Assembly (NCBI GenBank): GCA_002471275.1
Contig: DKPQ01000004.1
Coordinates: forward strand, 1-64,000
Origin: Flammeovirgaceae bacterium UBA7330
Lineage (GTDB): Bacteria > Bacteroidota > Bacteroidia > Cytophagales > Cyclobacteriaceae
Reading direction: 5' to 3'
Length of the DNA: 64,000 bases
The notes beneath the pieces were generated by a model. It saw nothing but the letters and a program-made list of their open reading frames with translations, searched no databases and had not been told where the DNA came from. Position numbers and translations under genes: made by a program. Of the stretch, positions 1-10,100 are shown one piece after another (the first letter of the stretch is position 1; every line of letters starts with the position of its first letter).

Positions 1-60
1 AGGTGGCAACAACCTACTCTACGAAGGGCTACGCGCCCCGGCCGTTGCCAGAATTTTATT
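1..60. other. Structured stretch at the window edge, identity unknown
   Basis: The first 60 bases can fold: a 7-bp outer stem pairs 4-10 with 44-50 (TGGCAAC/GTTGCCA), and an inner GGGC/GCCC stem pairs 26-29 with 35-38. A terminator hairpin follows at 64. This could be the 3' end of a structured RNA. It could equally be the last codons of a gene on the + strand, since one frame stays open to a TAG at 63-65 and would end ...RPLPEFYL. The window cuts it off, so neither reading can be settled. Confidence 0.25.
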
Positions 61-63
61 TAT

Positions 64-95
64 AGGGATGTTGAGTAATCAGCATCCCTTTTTTT
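64..95 (+). terminator. Rho-independent terminator of the upstream transcript
   Basis: The stem AGGGATG (64-70) pairs with CATCCCT (83-89). It can extend inward through a T-G wobble and TGA/TCA (72-74/79-81), leaving a 4-nt loop, and runs into a T tract at 89-95. It ends whatever transcript enters from the left edge. Confidence 0.75.
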
Positions 96-103
96 ATGGT
101 AAA

Positions 104-132
104 CCAGTCAGGTTTTCGAAACCTGACGGGTT
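104..132. repeat. Short perfect palindrome (REP-like)
   Basis: GTCAGGTTT (107-115) and AAACCTGAC (119-127) form a 9-bp stem around a TCG loop. ACC (104-106) and GGT (130-132) add a discontinuous outer pairing. Palindromes built on CAGGTTT/AAACCTG are common as dispersed intergenic repeats in Bacteroidota. The 3' side carries no clear T tract of its own, so I read it as a dispersed repeat and not the terminator of 64-95. Confidence 0.5.
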
Positions 133-213
133 TATTTATTTATTAAAAATTAAATTGTTGGTTTAATTCGACCCCTTTCAATTAATGTATCCCAACGAAC
201 TCAAATAAACATC

Positions 214-1311
214 ATGAAAAAAGCCAGTATCCTGCTATGCATAATTAGCTTAACGCTCCTCTCTGACCTCTTTTCCCAACAGTCTAAGCCTGTAAGAATC
301 GGAATTGCAGGGCTTACCCATGGCCATGTAAATGGGTTACTCCGTGTAATGGATAATGAGGCTTTTGAAATTGTAGGCATAGCCGAATCAAACGCTGAAC
401 TTGTAGATAAGCTGGTCGATCGGTTCAAATTTTCCAGAGATCTGGTTTACCCAAGTCTTGATAAAATGATTCAGAATACAAGGCCACAGGCTGTTGCCGC
501 ATTTAATTCTACTTATGAACACCTGGAGGTAGTAGAGATATGTGCTCCAAAAGGTATTCACGTAATGGTAGAAAAACCACTGGCAGTAAACATGGATCAT
601 GCTTTAAGGATGAAGAAATTAGTTGATAAGCATAATATCATGTTGATCACGAACTACGAAACTACCTGGTACCCTACCAATCACAAGGCATTCCATATGA
701 TTGCTGAAGGAGAGGTAGGTGAAATAAGGAAGGTTGTCATACATGATGGTCATGCAGGACCAAAAGAAATTGGTGTCGGTCCTGAGTTTTTCGAGTGGCT
801 AGTTGATCCTAAGCTCAATGGAGGTGGGGCGATTACTGATTTTGGATGCTATGGAGCGAACCTGATCACCTGGCTGATGAATGGGAAAAAACCATTGTCA
901 GTATCATCGATGACTCACACCAATAAACCAGAGATATATAAAGTAGTAGATGATGAAGCAACAATAATTCTACAGTACCCAAAAACACAGGTGGTTATTC
1001 AGGCGTCCTGGAATTGGCCATTTTCCAGGAAAGACATGGAGGTTTATGGTCAGACAGGTACCATATTTTGCGACAATCACCGTGAACTAAGATATCGATT
1101 CAGTGCTCAGGCCCCTGAAGAGAAAATGATCCTCGAACCAAGGCCGTATCCATATGACAATCCTTATACCTTTTTGGCAGCCGTAGTCAGGGGAGATATT
1201 GATGTGTCCCCCGGAGATCTTTCTTCTTTGGAAAATAACCTGGTAGTGGTAGAGATTCTTGATGCGGCTAGAAAGAGCGCGTCAGAAGGCAAAGTTGTTT
1301 ATCTGGAGTGA
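214..1311 (+). CDS. Secreted Gfo/Idh/MocA-family oxidoreductase
   Basis: This 365-residue protein is probably an NAD(P)-dependent oxidoreductase acting on a sugar or inositol-like substrate. Residues 1-21 form a signal peptide (basic start, hydrophobic run, ...LFSQQ), so it is exported, as many Bacteroidota members of this family are. The Rossmann dinucleotide-binding loop is seen as GIAGLTHGH near residue 32. The family motif EKPLAV, with the lysine typical of these enzymes, lies near residue 120. The C-terminal alpha/beta half matches the family's substrate domain. It stands alone between a palindromic repeat and a tRNA gene, so no pathway can be inferred. The substrate is unknown. Confidence 0.85.
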   Translation: MKKASILLCIISLTLLSDLFSQQSKPVRIGIAGLTHGHVNGLLRVMDNEAFEIVGIAESNAELVDKLVDRFKFSRDLVYPSLDKMIQNTRPQAVAAFNSTYEHLEVVEICAPKGIHVMVEKPLAVNMDHALRMKKLVDKHNIMLITNYETTWYPTNHKAFHMIAEGEVGEIRKVVIHDGHAGPKEIGVGPEFFEWLVDPKLNGGGAITDFGCYGANLITWLMNGKKPLSVSSMTHTNKPEIYKVVDDEATIILQYPKTQVVIQASWNWPFSRKDMEVYGQTGTIFCDNHRELRYRFSAQAPEEKMILEPRPYPYDNPYTFLAAVVRGDIDVSPGDLSSLENNLVVVEILDAARKSASEGKVVYLE

Positions 1312-1368
1312 TTAAAAATTGTGATCAAGCAATCTTCAATTTTATTCAAATTCCTAATTCAATCTTGT

Positions 1369-1376
1369 TAAATTTG
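1369..1376 (+). promoter_or_regulatory. Candidate -7 box for the tRNA-Leu gene
   Basis: TAAATTTG matches the Bacteroidota -7 consensus TAnnTTTG exactly. It lies 73 nt before the tRNA and would start a transcript with a leader of roughly 65 nt. No good TTG is seen at the -33 position, so this is a weak call. Confidence 0.35.
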
Positions 1377-1448
1377 CATTCCTAATCTACCCAAGGTGAT
1401 CCACTTGTGCCACGGCATTGCTGGATACCTCGGAAATTTATTGGAAAT

Positions 1449-1534
<86 letters not shown>

Positions 1535-1546
1535 CTTAAATTACAG

Positions 1547-1573
1547 AGTCCGGGTTTTCTACCGGACTTTTTT
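1547..1573 (+). terminator. Terminator after tRNA-Leu
   Basis: AGTCCGG (1547-1553) pairs with CCGGACT (1562-1568) across an 8-nt loop, followed by a T run. It ends the tRNA transcript 13 nt before the next start codon. Confidence 0.8.
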
Positions 1574-1586
1574 ATGAATAATACTT

Positions 1587-2633
1587 ATGAAGGTAGACGT
1601 AAAACTTTTCAAAGAGATCTGTGAAGCCCCGGGAGCTCCTGGCTTTGAAGATAAGATCCGTAAAATCATCATTCGAGAGGTGAAATCCTACGTAGATGAG
1701 CTCTCCATTGATAATATGGGAAGCGTGATTGCTGTTAAAAAGGGAAAGAGCGATGAGAAAAAAGTGATGGCAGCGGCTCATATGGATGAAATAGGATTTT
1801 TAGTATCTCATATTGATAATAATGGATTTATTCGGTTTCAAACCCTGGGTGGTTTTGATCCCAAGACCCTGACTTCTCAGCGAGTAATCATTCATGGAAA
1901 GAAAGATGTCATTGGGGTAATGGGCAGTAAACCCATTCACATGATGAAAGCCGAAGAGCGGAATAAGCCCAGCAAAATCGAGGATTATTATATCGATTGT
2001 GGCATGTCTCGAAAGGATGTGGTCAAGCTTATCGGCATTGGAGACCCAATCACCCGACAACGAGAGCTTGTTGAGATGGGTGATTGTCTAAATTGTAAAT
2101 CCATTGACAACAGGGTTTCTGTCTATATTCTCGTAGAAACACTGAAACGCTTGAAAACAATACCTTATGATTTCTATGGGGTATTTACTGTTCAGGAGGA
2201 AGTGGGTTTGAGGGGTGCCAATGTAGCATCTCATCACATTGATCCTGATTTTGGAATTGCATTGGACACCACTATTGCTTATGACTTGCCTGGTGCGCAG
2301 GAGCATGAAAGGGTAACTGAGCTGGGTAAAGGCACAGCCATTAAGATCATGGATGCTTCTGCTATTTGTGATACCAGAATGGTGAAGTTCTTGAAAGATA
2401 CTGCTGATAAGCATAAAATACCATGGCAGCCGGAGATTCTAGCTGCTGGAGGTACCGATACTGCAGGGCTTCAGCGAAATGGGAAACAAGGTTCGATAGC
2501 GGGAGCGATCTCTATCCCTACAAGGCATTTGCATCAGGTAATTGAAATGGCCCACAAAAAAGACATCGTGAATTCAATTGAACTACTGATGCGAGCCCTT
2601 GAAGAGATTGATACAGGTAAGTGGACGTTCTAA
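1587..2633 (+). CDS. M42-family metallopeptidase (glutamyl aminopeptidase / FrvX-like)
   Basis: This 348-residue cytosolic aminopeptidase of the M42 family forms tetrahedral dodecamers in known members and trims peptides. It has no signal peptide. The metal-site motifs are visible in order: AAHMDEIGF, with His65 and Asp67; the bridging aspartate in KSIDNRVS (about residue 175); the catalytic Glu pair in VQEEVGLRGA (about 205); a metal aspartate in ALDTT (about 230); and a late His in RHLHQVIE (about 315). Length and motif order are as usual for the family. It is a single gene between two terminators. The exact substrate preference cannot be told from sequence. Confidence 0.9.
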   Translation: MKVDVKLFKEICEAPGAPGFEDKIRKIIIREVKSYVDELSIDNMGSVIAVKKGKSDEKKVMAAAHMDEIGFLVSHIDNNGFIRFQTLGGFDPKTLTSQRVIIHGKKDVIGVMGSKPIHMMKAEERNKPSKIEDYYIDCGMSRKDVVKLIGIGDPITRQRELVEMGDCLNCKSIDNRVSVYILVETLKRLKTIPYDFYGVFTVQEEVGLRGANVASHHIDPDFGIALDTTIAYDLPGAQEHERVTELGKGTAIKIMDASAICDTRMVKFLKDTADKHKIPWQPEILAAGGTDTAGLQRNGKQGSIAGAISIPTRHLHQVIEMAHKKDIVNSIELLMRALEEIDTGKWTF

Positions 2634-2653
2634 GAAGAAGTAGATGTAAAATA

Positions 2654-2684
2654 AAAAAGCAGGCCTTCCGACCTGCTTTTTTTT
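2654..2684. terminator. Bidirectional terminator between convergent genes
   Basis: AAAAAGCAGG (2654-2663) pairs with CCTGCTTTTT (2672-2681) over an 8-nt loop. The A tract on one side and T tract on the other let it work in both directions. It sits between the stop codons of the peptidase gene (2633) and the YqhA-like gene (2686). Confidence 0.85.
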
Positions 2685-2685
2685 G

Positions 2686-3267
2686 TTAGTGAGTATCGTC
2701 TGTTGGATTTGATTCTATCGCATGAGAAGAATGATAACTATGGGTAATCTTCTCAGTTTGTGAAAGTAAAAGAGCTGAAAAGATGAAAACCATGTGAATC
2801 ACAATTTCAATGATAATCGCCTGCTCAGAACCAGCCTGTAATTCTGCTTCCCGATAATCAACAAATGTTTTCAATAACTGAACCCCGGAGATGGATGCAA
2901 GAGAGGTGGCCAATTTGATCTTCAACTGTCCGGCATCAAGACCCTCCAACCATAGCGGTTTGTCTTCATGCATGTCTACATCAATCTTACTGGTAAAAAT
3001 GGAATATCCACCGATAGTTACCATTACCACCAGGTTCATCACCATCGATATATCGACGAGTGTAAGTACTTTTAGCATCATTTCTGTTTCTGCCAGGATT
3101 TGTAACTTGGCAGCTACATGATATAATTCCTCGAAAAATTTGTACAAGTAAAGAAAAGAGGCGAGGATTAGCCCGATATAGAGGGGAGCCTGAACCCACC
3201 TACTCCAGAACATAAAACCTTCGAAGAAATTTTCAAACTTCTTTATTCCTGATTGTTCGTTGTCCAT
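2686..3267 (-). CDS. YqhA-like UPF0114 membrane protein
   Basis: This 193-residue integral membrane protein has four predicted membrane segments. It resembles UPF0114 (E. coli YqhA): the start with FMFWSRWVQAPLYIGL, the central LVDISMVMNLVVMV and GGYSIFTSKID, and the KLATSLASISGVQLL stretch follow that family in order. The C-terminus (HSYHSSH) is His-rich and a little longer than in YqhA. The function of the family is unknown. It is divergent from the SRPBCC gene and convergent with the peptidase. Confidence 0.8.
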   Translation of the reverse strand: MDNEQSGIKKFENFFEGFMFWSRWVQAPLYIGLILASFLYLYKFFEELYHVAAKLQILAETEMMLKVLTLVDISMVMNLVVMVTIGGYSIFTSKIDVDMHEDKPLWLEGLDAGQLKIKLATSLASISGVQLLKTFVDYREAELQAGSEQAIIIEIVIHMVFIFSALLLSQTEKITHSYHSSHAIESNPTDDTH

Positions 3268-3451
3268 TTTTTAAGTTAGATTGAATTTAGCCTGAAATAT
3301 AAGATTTTATTGATATCCTGATCGCATAATTCGATAAAAATCCAAAATAGGCAATAAATAATTCATATTTGAAACTCCCAATGATATGAAATATTACCTT
3401 GGGGATAAATCCAATTTTTCGTTATTTTGACACATTACAATCAAGTATTTA

Positions 3452-4468
3452 ATGATCACAGGTCGATTCTTTAGATTAGTAGGGGTCATAGTTTTGATTG
3501 TTGCAGCCATAGCGACCTTGGTTATCGTCTTCCTGCCGTCCACGGCATACATGGAGCGTAGCCTACATATAAAGGCTCCTCCGGAAATTATCTATCAAGA
3601 GCTTATTTCTTTTAGAAATTTTAAAAACAGATCTCCCTGGGCAATCAACAATCCAAATGCCATTTATACTATATATGGCCCTGAAACAGGAGTTGGAGCT
3701 GGAATCCGGTGGGAAAATGGAAATGAGGATTTTCAGAGCGGAAGTATTGAGATCATAGATGTATTGAAAAATCAGTATGTAGTCAATAAAATGGAGTTTT
3801 CGGGATACGGTTCCAACCCCCAGTCCAAATGGATGCTTCATGCCACAGACTCTGGTACTCTGGTTACCTGGGCTTATGACGAAAAGGAGATCAAAGGGTT
3901 TAATAAAGTATTTATGCTTGGCATCGATGGATTCCTGGGTGGGATCTATGAGCAGGGGCTCAACCTGCTCAAAGAACGTGTTGAATCATTACCTGAGTCG
4001 GTCCATCAACTTTGTATAGTAGAATTAAATTCGCAGCACTATTTAGGTATCGAGGATATCTCAATAAATGATCGAAATATACTTTCAGATAGAATGCGTA
4101 CCAATTTTGAGGAACTTTTTGAGTTCATTAAAGAAAGAGATATCCAGGTAACAGGCCCTCCTTTTACGATTTATACCTCTTTCTCAGAAAAAGAGATTGA
4201 ATTTATCAATGGTATACCCATATCGACCTTTGTAAATATTGATCATGATCAGATCTCACTCGGGGAGACTTATAGAGGAAGGGCAGTAAATGGCTCGTTT
4301 TCCGGGGACTATGAGTTGTTGATGGGTGTATTCAGAGATATTGAATCTTTTATCTTTTATTACAATTATGAAAGATTTGGTAATATTTGGGAAGAATATC
4401 ATGAAGGTTTCCTTGAAAATCCAGACTCGATTCAATGGGAAGCACAGGTCTATTACCCAATAAAATAA
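3452..4468 (+). CDS. SRPBCC plus GyrI-like ligand-binding protein, membrane-anchored
   Basis: This 338-residue protein has an N-terminal membrane anchor (residues 8-29). An SRPBCC (polyketide cyclase/START-like) domain follows, from YMERSLHIKAPPEIIYQ to about residue 180. The second half resembles the GyrI-like / effector-binding fold of AraC- and MerR-type regulators (LCIVELNSQHYLGIEDISIND, ... DYELLMGVFRDIESF). No DNA-binding domain is present. It may bind a small hydrophobic ligand at the membrane. The fused architecture occurs widely in Bacteroidota without an assigned role. Confidence 0.7.
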   Translation: MITGRFFRLVGVIVLIVAAIATLVIVFLPSTAYMERSLHIKAPPEIIYQELISFRNFKNRSPWAINNPNAIYTIYGPETGVGAGIRWENGNEDFQSGSIEIIDVLKNQYVVNKMEFSGYGSNPQSKWMLHATDSGTLVTWAYDEKEIKGFNKVFMLGIDGFLGGIYEQGLNLLKERVESLPESVHQLCIVELNSQHYLGIEDISINDRNILSDRMRTNFEELFEFIKERDIQVTGPPFTIYTSFSEKEIEFINGIPISTFVNIDHDQISLGETYRGRAVNGSFSGDYELLMGVFRDIESFIFYYNYERFGNIWEEYHEGFLENPDSIQWEAQVYYPIK

Positions 4469-4771
4469 GGAAATATTTTAAAATACCATCTAAAGTCCTA
4501 ATTATCACAGCTAAAATACTGGTTCTGGGAATTTAAATTTGGTTTTTATTCAAATATTAGAATATTTCTCCAGTCAGTGTAAATAATTCAAAAACCAACA
4601 CCTGGAAAGCCTCATTTTAATAACAATTCAATTTCGGGCTGATTAATTATTAAAATTACATAATATTGATGTTTAACATATAAATAACATAAAAAAACTA
4701 TCAATTATTTGAAAATGAAACAATCATTGTCTTATTTTGCTATGAAATTCATAATCAAAAACAAAGGACAA
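4469..4771. other. AT-rich intergenic leader, no gene seen
   Basis: No convincing ORF or RNA is present. A TAAATTTG box at 4534-4541 matches the Bacteroidota -7 consensus and could drive the next gene with a leader of about 220 nt. There is no clear -33 element. Two in-frame upstream starts for the next gene (TTG 4709, ATG 4715) fall here but would place residues ahead of the signal peptide. Confidence 0.4.
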
Positions 4772-5350
4772 ATGAAACTTCACATCAAATTACTGGTAGT
4801 TCTATTAACAGTTTTTAGTACTGCCACAATTATCGCGAAGCCAAACTCAAGTACTGCTTTTTGCAAAGTAGTAGCGGAACAAACAGACAAGATGTATAAA
4901 GTAGTTTACAATTCTCCAGTGAAAGAGAATGTAACTATAGAAATATATAATAAAAACAAAGAAGTCGTTCACTCGGAGAAAGTATCTGGAACCAGTGGTT
5001 TTATTAAAAGATATAACCTTCAGTATCTTTCATTAGGTGAGTATGACTTTGTTGTTAAATCTTCAGATTATGTTTTCGAAGAAAACATTGATCTGGGAGG
5101 GATAAGCAAATTCAATGTTCAGTTGAAAAGTGCAGGCAAAAATGTATCATTCGTAGGAAGCCATCCTGATGCAAAGGACCTTCATGTTTATATCTATGAT
5201 CAAAACAACGAATTGCTGTACGAAGATGAGCTGAAAAGTGTAAAGCAAGTGAATAAGCTTTACAACCTTGAGAAGGTTATAGGTAAGAGTGTATCGTTTT
5301 TGGTATACCACCAAGATACTTTGATCAAAAAAGAGGTATTTGATCTATAA
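4772..5350 (+). CDS. Small secreted protein with two beta-sandwich-like repeats
   Basis: I chose the ATG at 4772. It follows an AAAGGA-like ribosome site and begins a clean signal peptide (MKLHIKLLVVLLTVFS, then ...IIAKPN). The mature part of about 170 residues falls into two similar segments. Each has a strand pattern like VTIEIYNKNKEVVHSEKVSG ... LSLGEYDFVV, which recalls the small secreted Ig-like proteins common in Bacteroidota. There are no catalytic motifs. The gene is monocistronic, with its own terminator. Function unknown. Confidence 0.7.
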   Translation: MKLHIKLLVVLLTVFSTATIIAKPNSSTAFCKVVAEQTDKMYKVVYNSPVKENVTIEIYNKNKEVVHSEKVSGTSGFIKRYNLQYLSLGEYDFVVKSSDYVFEENIDLGGISKFNVQLKSAGKNVSFVGSHPDAKDLHVYIYDQNNELLYEDELKSVKQVNKLYNLEKVIGKSVSFLVYHQDTLIKKEVFDL

Positions 5351-5387
5351 GAATCCATGTTGTTTTTAGTACATAAATAAATAAAAG

Positions 5388-5411
5388 AGCGGGCATTGCC
5401 CGCTTTTTTTA
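5388..5411 (+). terminator. Strong terminator
   Basis: AGCGGGC (5388-5394) pairs with GCCCGCT (5398-5404) over a 3-nt ATT loop, followed by eight T residues. Confidence 0.9.
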
Positions 5412-5511
5412 TTTCACTTGATTACTTCCTTAAATCACATTAATTGTACCGACTGCCGAACTAAACAAACGATCTGTCTAATATCATTTCAAATTGATCT
5501 TGTAATATGCA

Positions 5512-5519
5512 TATCTTTG
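5512..5519 (+). promoter_or_regulatory. Candidate -7 box of the RND efflux operon
   Basis: TATCTTTG matches TAnnTTTG exactly, with TTG at 5494-5496 as a possible, somewhat close, -33 element. The start codon of the next ORF is only 9 nt downstream. The transcript would then be almost leaderless, or that ORF is not the first translated gene. Confidence 0.45.
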
Positions 5520-5527
5520 AGGTTTAA

Positions 5528-5854
5528 ATGAAAAAGCATCTGGGACATATTATCCTTTCTTTGATCCTCACTTTCGCGGTGACGGATTATATATGGGTAG
5601 ATTTACTTTCCCATGATGATCATGTTTCTATCGAACTCGAAACCGAGTCCAACAAAGAAGCAGTCGGTGAGTCTGAATTTCCTGAATCACGACACGATGC
5701 TGTTGATGACTACTGGTCACCGACATTCAACGACTTTTCTTATCAAACCCTTTTTTCAGGTGTTTTTAGATTTGGAAATACCTATCGCCCATTAGCTGAG
5801 GATGATAATCCCAAGTTCATTATCCGCTACTGTCAGTTACGGCTACCCTGCTGA
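5528..5854 (+). CDS. Small exported or membrane-anchored protein leading the efflux operon
   Basis: This 108-residue protein of unknown function has an N-terminal hydrophobic segment (residues 6-26, IILSLILTFAVTDYIWVDLL) and then an acidic, His/Asp-containing tail. It ends in ...IIRYCQLRLPC. It precedes the RND adaptor gene by about 150 nt on the same strand, suggesting co-transcription. I do not recognise a family. The nearly leaderless promoter spacing leaves some doubt about the start. Confidence 0.5.
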   Translation: MKKHLGHIILSLILTFAVTDYIWVDLLSHDDHVSIELETESNKEAVGESEFPESRHDAVDDYWSPTFNDFSYQTLFSGVFRFGNTYRPLAEDDNPKFIIRYCQLRLPC

Positions 5855-6000
5855 AATCTTCATAGTTTATCGGATTCATGGCTGAATCCAAAATCAATCT
5901 TTAATCGGATTTTACCGGAATAGTACGTCTTATCAGACCAGACTATTGCTTTCCGATTTAACCGCAGATTATTTATTCACCGTATTTTATTGAAACTTAA

Positions 6001-7089
6001 ATGAAGATTAAGAATATTTATTTGATCATGGTTATAGGTGTGCTTATTGCATCCTCTGGCTGTGAATCTAAAAAAGAACACCATGAAGCAGCTGGAAAGT
6101 TTTTGGTGACGAGTCCTTTACGAAAGGACACTTTGACAACAAGAAATTATGTATGCCAGATTCACTCCGTTCAACACATCGAGTTGAGGGCTTTGGAGCG
6201 GGGTTACCTGGAAAAGATCTTTGTAGATGAAGGGCAATTCATCAAAAAAGGGCAGCTGATGTTCCAGATCCTGCCCAGGTTATATCAGGCTGAGTTGAAG
6301 AAAGCTGAAGCAGAAGCTCATTTTGCCGAGATTGAATACCAAAACACAAAAAGACTCGCAGAAAGTAATGTGGTAGCTCCTAATGAGCTTGCGTTGGCGG
6401 AAGCCAAGTATGACAAAGCTAAAGCAGAGTTGTCCCTGGCCCAGGTACACCTGGATTTTACCCAGGTAAGGGCCCCGTTTGATGGCATCATGGATCATTT
6501 CCATGTGCGATTGGGCAGTTTGATTGAAGAAGGGGAATTGTTAACTACTTTATCAGATAATCACCAGATGTGGGTGTACTTCAATGTGCCCGAGGCAGAA
6601 TATCTCGACTATCAGTCAAAGGTGACCAAAGACAGCGTGATCAATGTCAGGCTAATGATGGCAAATAACAAGCTGTTTGACTATCCCGGAGTGGTCACCG
6701 CCATTGAGGCGGATTTCAACAATGAAACAGGAAACATAGCGTTTAGGGCTACTTTCCCAAATCCAAAAGGTTTGCTTAGGCACGGTGAAACAGGGAATAT
6801 CCTTGTCGATGCACCATTAAAGAATGCCATGCTAATTCCGCAAAAAGCCACTTTTGAGATTTTGGATAAAAAGTATGTTTTTGTAGTTGGCGAAGATAAT
6901 ACGCTTCATTCCAGGTCCATTGCTGTAGGAGCCGAATTACCACACCTATATGAAGTAAAAGGTGGCTTGAAAGATAGTGATAAGATACTTCTGGAAGGAC
7001 TAAGAAAGGTGAAAGATGGAGATAAGATCGCTGTGGATTATTTAGATCCGGAGATGGTCATTTCTAACCTGGAGCTTCACGCAGAGTAA
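6001..7089 (+). CDS. RND efflux periplasmic adaptor (HlyD/AcrA family) lipoprotein
   Basis: This 362-residue membrane-fusion subunit links the inner-membrane pump to the outer-membrane channel. A lipobox (IASSGC, Cys near residue 21) indicates lipid anchoring. Next come a barrel-sandwich half (RALERGYLEKIFVDEGQFIKKG), a helical hairpin (KAEAEAHFAEIEYQNTKR...), the second half (VRAPFDGIMDHFHVRLGSL), and beta-barrel and membrane-proximal domains. The order is that of AcrA/MexA proteins. It is the first of three consecutive pump genes; the transporter starts 26 nt downstream. Confidence 0.92.
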   Translation: MKIKNIYLIMVIGVLIASSGCESKKEHHEAAGKFLVTSPLRKDTLTTRNYVCQIHSVQHIELRALERGYLEKIFVDEGQFIKKGQLMFQILPRLYQAELKKAEAEAHFAEIEYQNTKRLAESNVVAPNELALAEAKYDKAKAELSLAQVHLDFTQVRAPFDGIMDHFHVRLGSLIEEGELLTTLSDNHQMWVYFNVPEAEYLDYQSKVTKDSVINVRLMMANNKLFDYPGVVTAIEADFNNETGNIAFRATFPNPKGLLRHGETGNILVDAPLKNAMLIPQKATFEILDKKYVFVVGEDNTLHSRSIAVGAELPHLYEVKGGLKDSDKILLEGLRKVKDGDKIAVDYLDPEMVISNLELHAE

Positions 7090-7115
7090 TTTCTTCATCT
7101 TAAAATCTTTTAAAA

Positions 7116-10100
7116 ATGTTTTTTAGCAGAATCATTCACAGACCTGTATTGGCTATTGTCATTTCGGTCATTTTGCTGTTTACCGGGGGGCTGGCAATAA
7201 AAACATTGCCCATCTCACAATTCCCAGAAATAGCACCAACAACTGTTAATATTTTCATTGCTTATCCAGGATCAAATGCTGAGGTGCTTGTCAACTCAAC
7301 ATTGGTTCCCCTTGAGCAGGCCATAAACGGTGTTCAGGATATGCGGTATATCAGTTCCGATGCTACCAGCGCAGGTGAAGCTACTATCAGGGTCATCTTT
7401 GAGCCAGGTACAGACCCAAACCTGGCAGTAGTGAGGGTGAAGACACGGGTAGATCAGGTGATGCCCTTGTTGCCACCATTGGTGCAGCGGGAAGGGGTGA
7501 TCATCACGCCCATTCAGCCCAGTATGTTAATGTATGTCAACCTGTATAGTAAAGATAAGGATGCTGATGAGAAGTTTCTTTACAACTATGCCAATGTGCA
7601 CATGATCCCTGAAATACAGCGTATCAAGGGGATTGCCAGGGCACAGATACTGGGAAGTCGTCAATACGCCATGAGAGTCTGGCTGAAACCGGACCGTATG
7701 CGTGCCTACCGAATCTCGGCGGAAGAAGTCATGGAAGCCATGATGGAGCAAAGTATTCTGGCCCGGCCTGGTCGTCTTGGTCAGAGTTCAGGCAAACAAG
7801 CGCAATCACTGGAGTACGTCCTCGCTTATCAGGACAGGTATAATAAGCCCGAGCAATATGAGCAGATCATTATCCGGGCCAACGAAGAAGGTGAGATCAT
7901 TTACCTGAAAGATATCGCTGAAGTGGAGTTGGGTAGTGAGTTTTTTGATATTTACTCCAACCTGGACGGTTATCCGGCAGCTTCTATTGTACTTAAGCAA
8001 AATGTAGGGACTAATGCTTCAGAAGTTATTGAAGAGGTTAAGGAAAAGCTCAAAGAGATGGAAGCGTATTTTCCTCCCGGGATGGATTATAAAATAAGTT
8101 ATGATGTATCCAATTTTCTTGACGCATCCATTGAGCAGGTTACGCATACTTTACGGGATGCCTTTATCCTTGTGGCATTGGTGGTATTCATCTTTTTGGG
8201 AGATTGGCGGTCTACACTGATCCCGATTCTAGCGGTACCGGTTTCCCTGATCGGGACCTTTTTCGTGCTGCAACTCTTTGGGTTATCAATTAACCTGATC
8301 ACGCTCTTTGCTCTGGTATTGGCTATTGGTATCGTAGTGGATGACGCGATTGTGGTTGTAGAAGCTGTTCATGCCAAAATGGAGGAAGAGGGACTTTCTC
8401 CATACAATGCGGTGAAAGCTGTGATGGGGGAGATCAGTGGTGCTATTATCGCAATCACATTGGTAATGACCTCAGTATTCCTGCCTATCACTTTCATGCC
8501 AGGACCGGTAGGAACTTTTTACCGACAATTTGGGATCACCATGGCCAGTTCTATTGTGCTTTCAGCAATTGTGGCCCTTACATTAACTCCAGTCCTCTGT
8601 GCCATGTTGTTGAAAAACAATCATGGAAAGCCCAGAAAGCGGAATGTTGTGAGTAGAGCTCTGAATAGTTTCAACAGAGGGTTTGATAAGCTTACCGGCA
8701 AATATGTTGGATTGTTGAGATTGATAGTAAACAGGCGCATAATCACCTTTGGCGTGTTGATCGCTTTTAATGTAGGTATCGTGGTGGAAAATAACATCTT
8801 ACCATCAGGCTTCATCCCCAATGAGGACCAGGGTACCATTTATGCGATCATTCAAACACCTCCGGGAGCTACACTGGAGCGAACGAATCATGTGGCACTT
8901 GAACTTCAGCAGATATGTGAGGAAATAGATGGAATTGAGTCTGTCTCTGCGCTCGCTGGATATGAGATCATGACAGAAGGAAGGGGGTCTAATGCAGGCA
9001 CATGTCTCATCAACCTGAAAAACTGGTCGGAACGAAAGCATACTGTTCATGAGATCATGGAAGAGCTGGAGGAGAAAACACATGAGCTGGGTGCTGTCGT
9101 TGAATTTTTTGAGCCACCGGCAGTTCCGGGTTTTGGTACTTCGGGTGGATTTTCCCTTCGAATGCTTGACAAGACTAGTTCAACTGACTATCATGAATTT
9201 GAAAGGATCAATGATCAGTTTATGGACGCTTTACGTAAGCGGGACGAGCTCACAGGTCTATTCACTTTTTTCGCAGCCAACTATCCACAGTATGAACTGG
9301 TGATTGATAACAAAGTGGCGATGCAAAAGGGAGTTTCCATTGCAGCAGCCATGGAAAATCTGAATATCCTGATAGGAAGCACCTATGAGCAGGGATTTAT
9401 TCGTTTCGGACGTTTCTTTAAAGTTTATGTACAGTCTGGCCCTGAGTATCGAAGATTCCCTTCTGATTTAAGTGACCTTTTTGTCAAAAATGAGCACGGA
9501 GAGATGGTGCCTTATTCCTCTTTTATGCAGCTTGTAAAGCGGCAGGGGCCTAATGAGATCACTCGATATAATTTGTATAATTCTGCGTCCATCAGGGGAC
9601 TTCCTGCTTCGGGATATACCACCGGGGATGCAGTTGATGCCATACGTGAAGTAGCAGCAAATACATTGCCACGGGGCTATGATATTGCCTGGGAAGATCT
9701 ATCCTATGACCAGGCAAAACGTGGTAATGAGGCACTTTTTATTTTCATCATCGTGATCATATTTGTTTACCTGGTGCTCGCTGGGCAGTATGAGAGTTTT
9801 ATTCTACCACTGGCGGTAATTCTGTCTCTTCCGGTTGGTATTTTCGGATCATTTCTGCTGCTCAAAATGATGGGACTAGCCAATGATGTCTATGCCCAGG
9901 TTGGATTGATCATGTTGGTTGGCCTGCTGGGAAAAAATGCTGTGTTGATCGTAGAATTTGCTGTACAAAAGCATCGGCAGGGCGCTACCGTATTGGAGGC
10001 GGCCATTGAAGGTGCCCGTGTCCGTTTCAGACCAATTCTGATGACCTCCTTTGCCTTTATTGCCGGTCTGATTCCATTGGTGATCTCTCATGGAGCAGGA

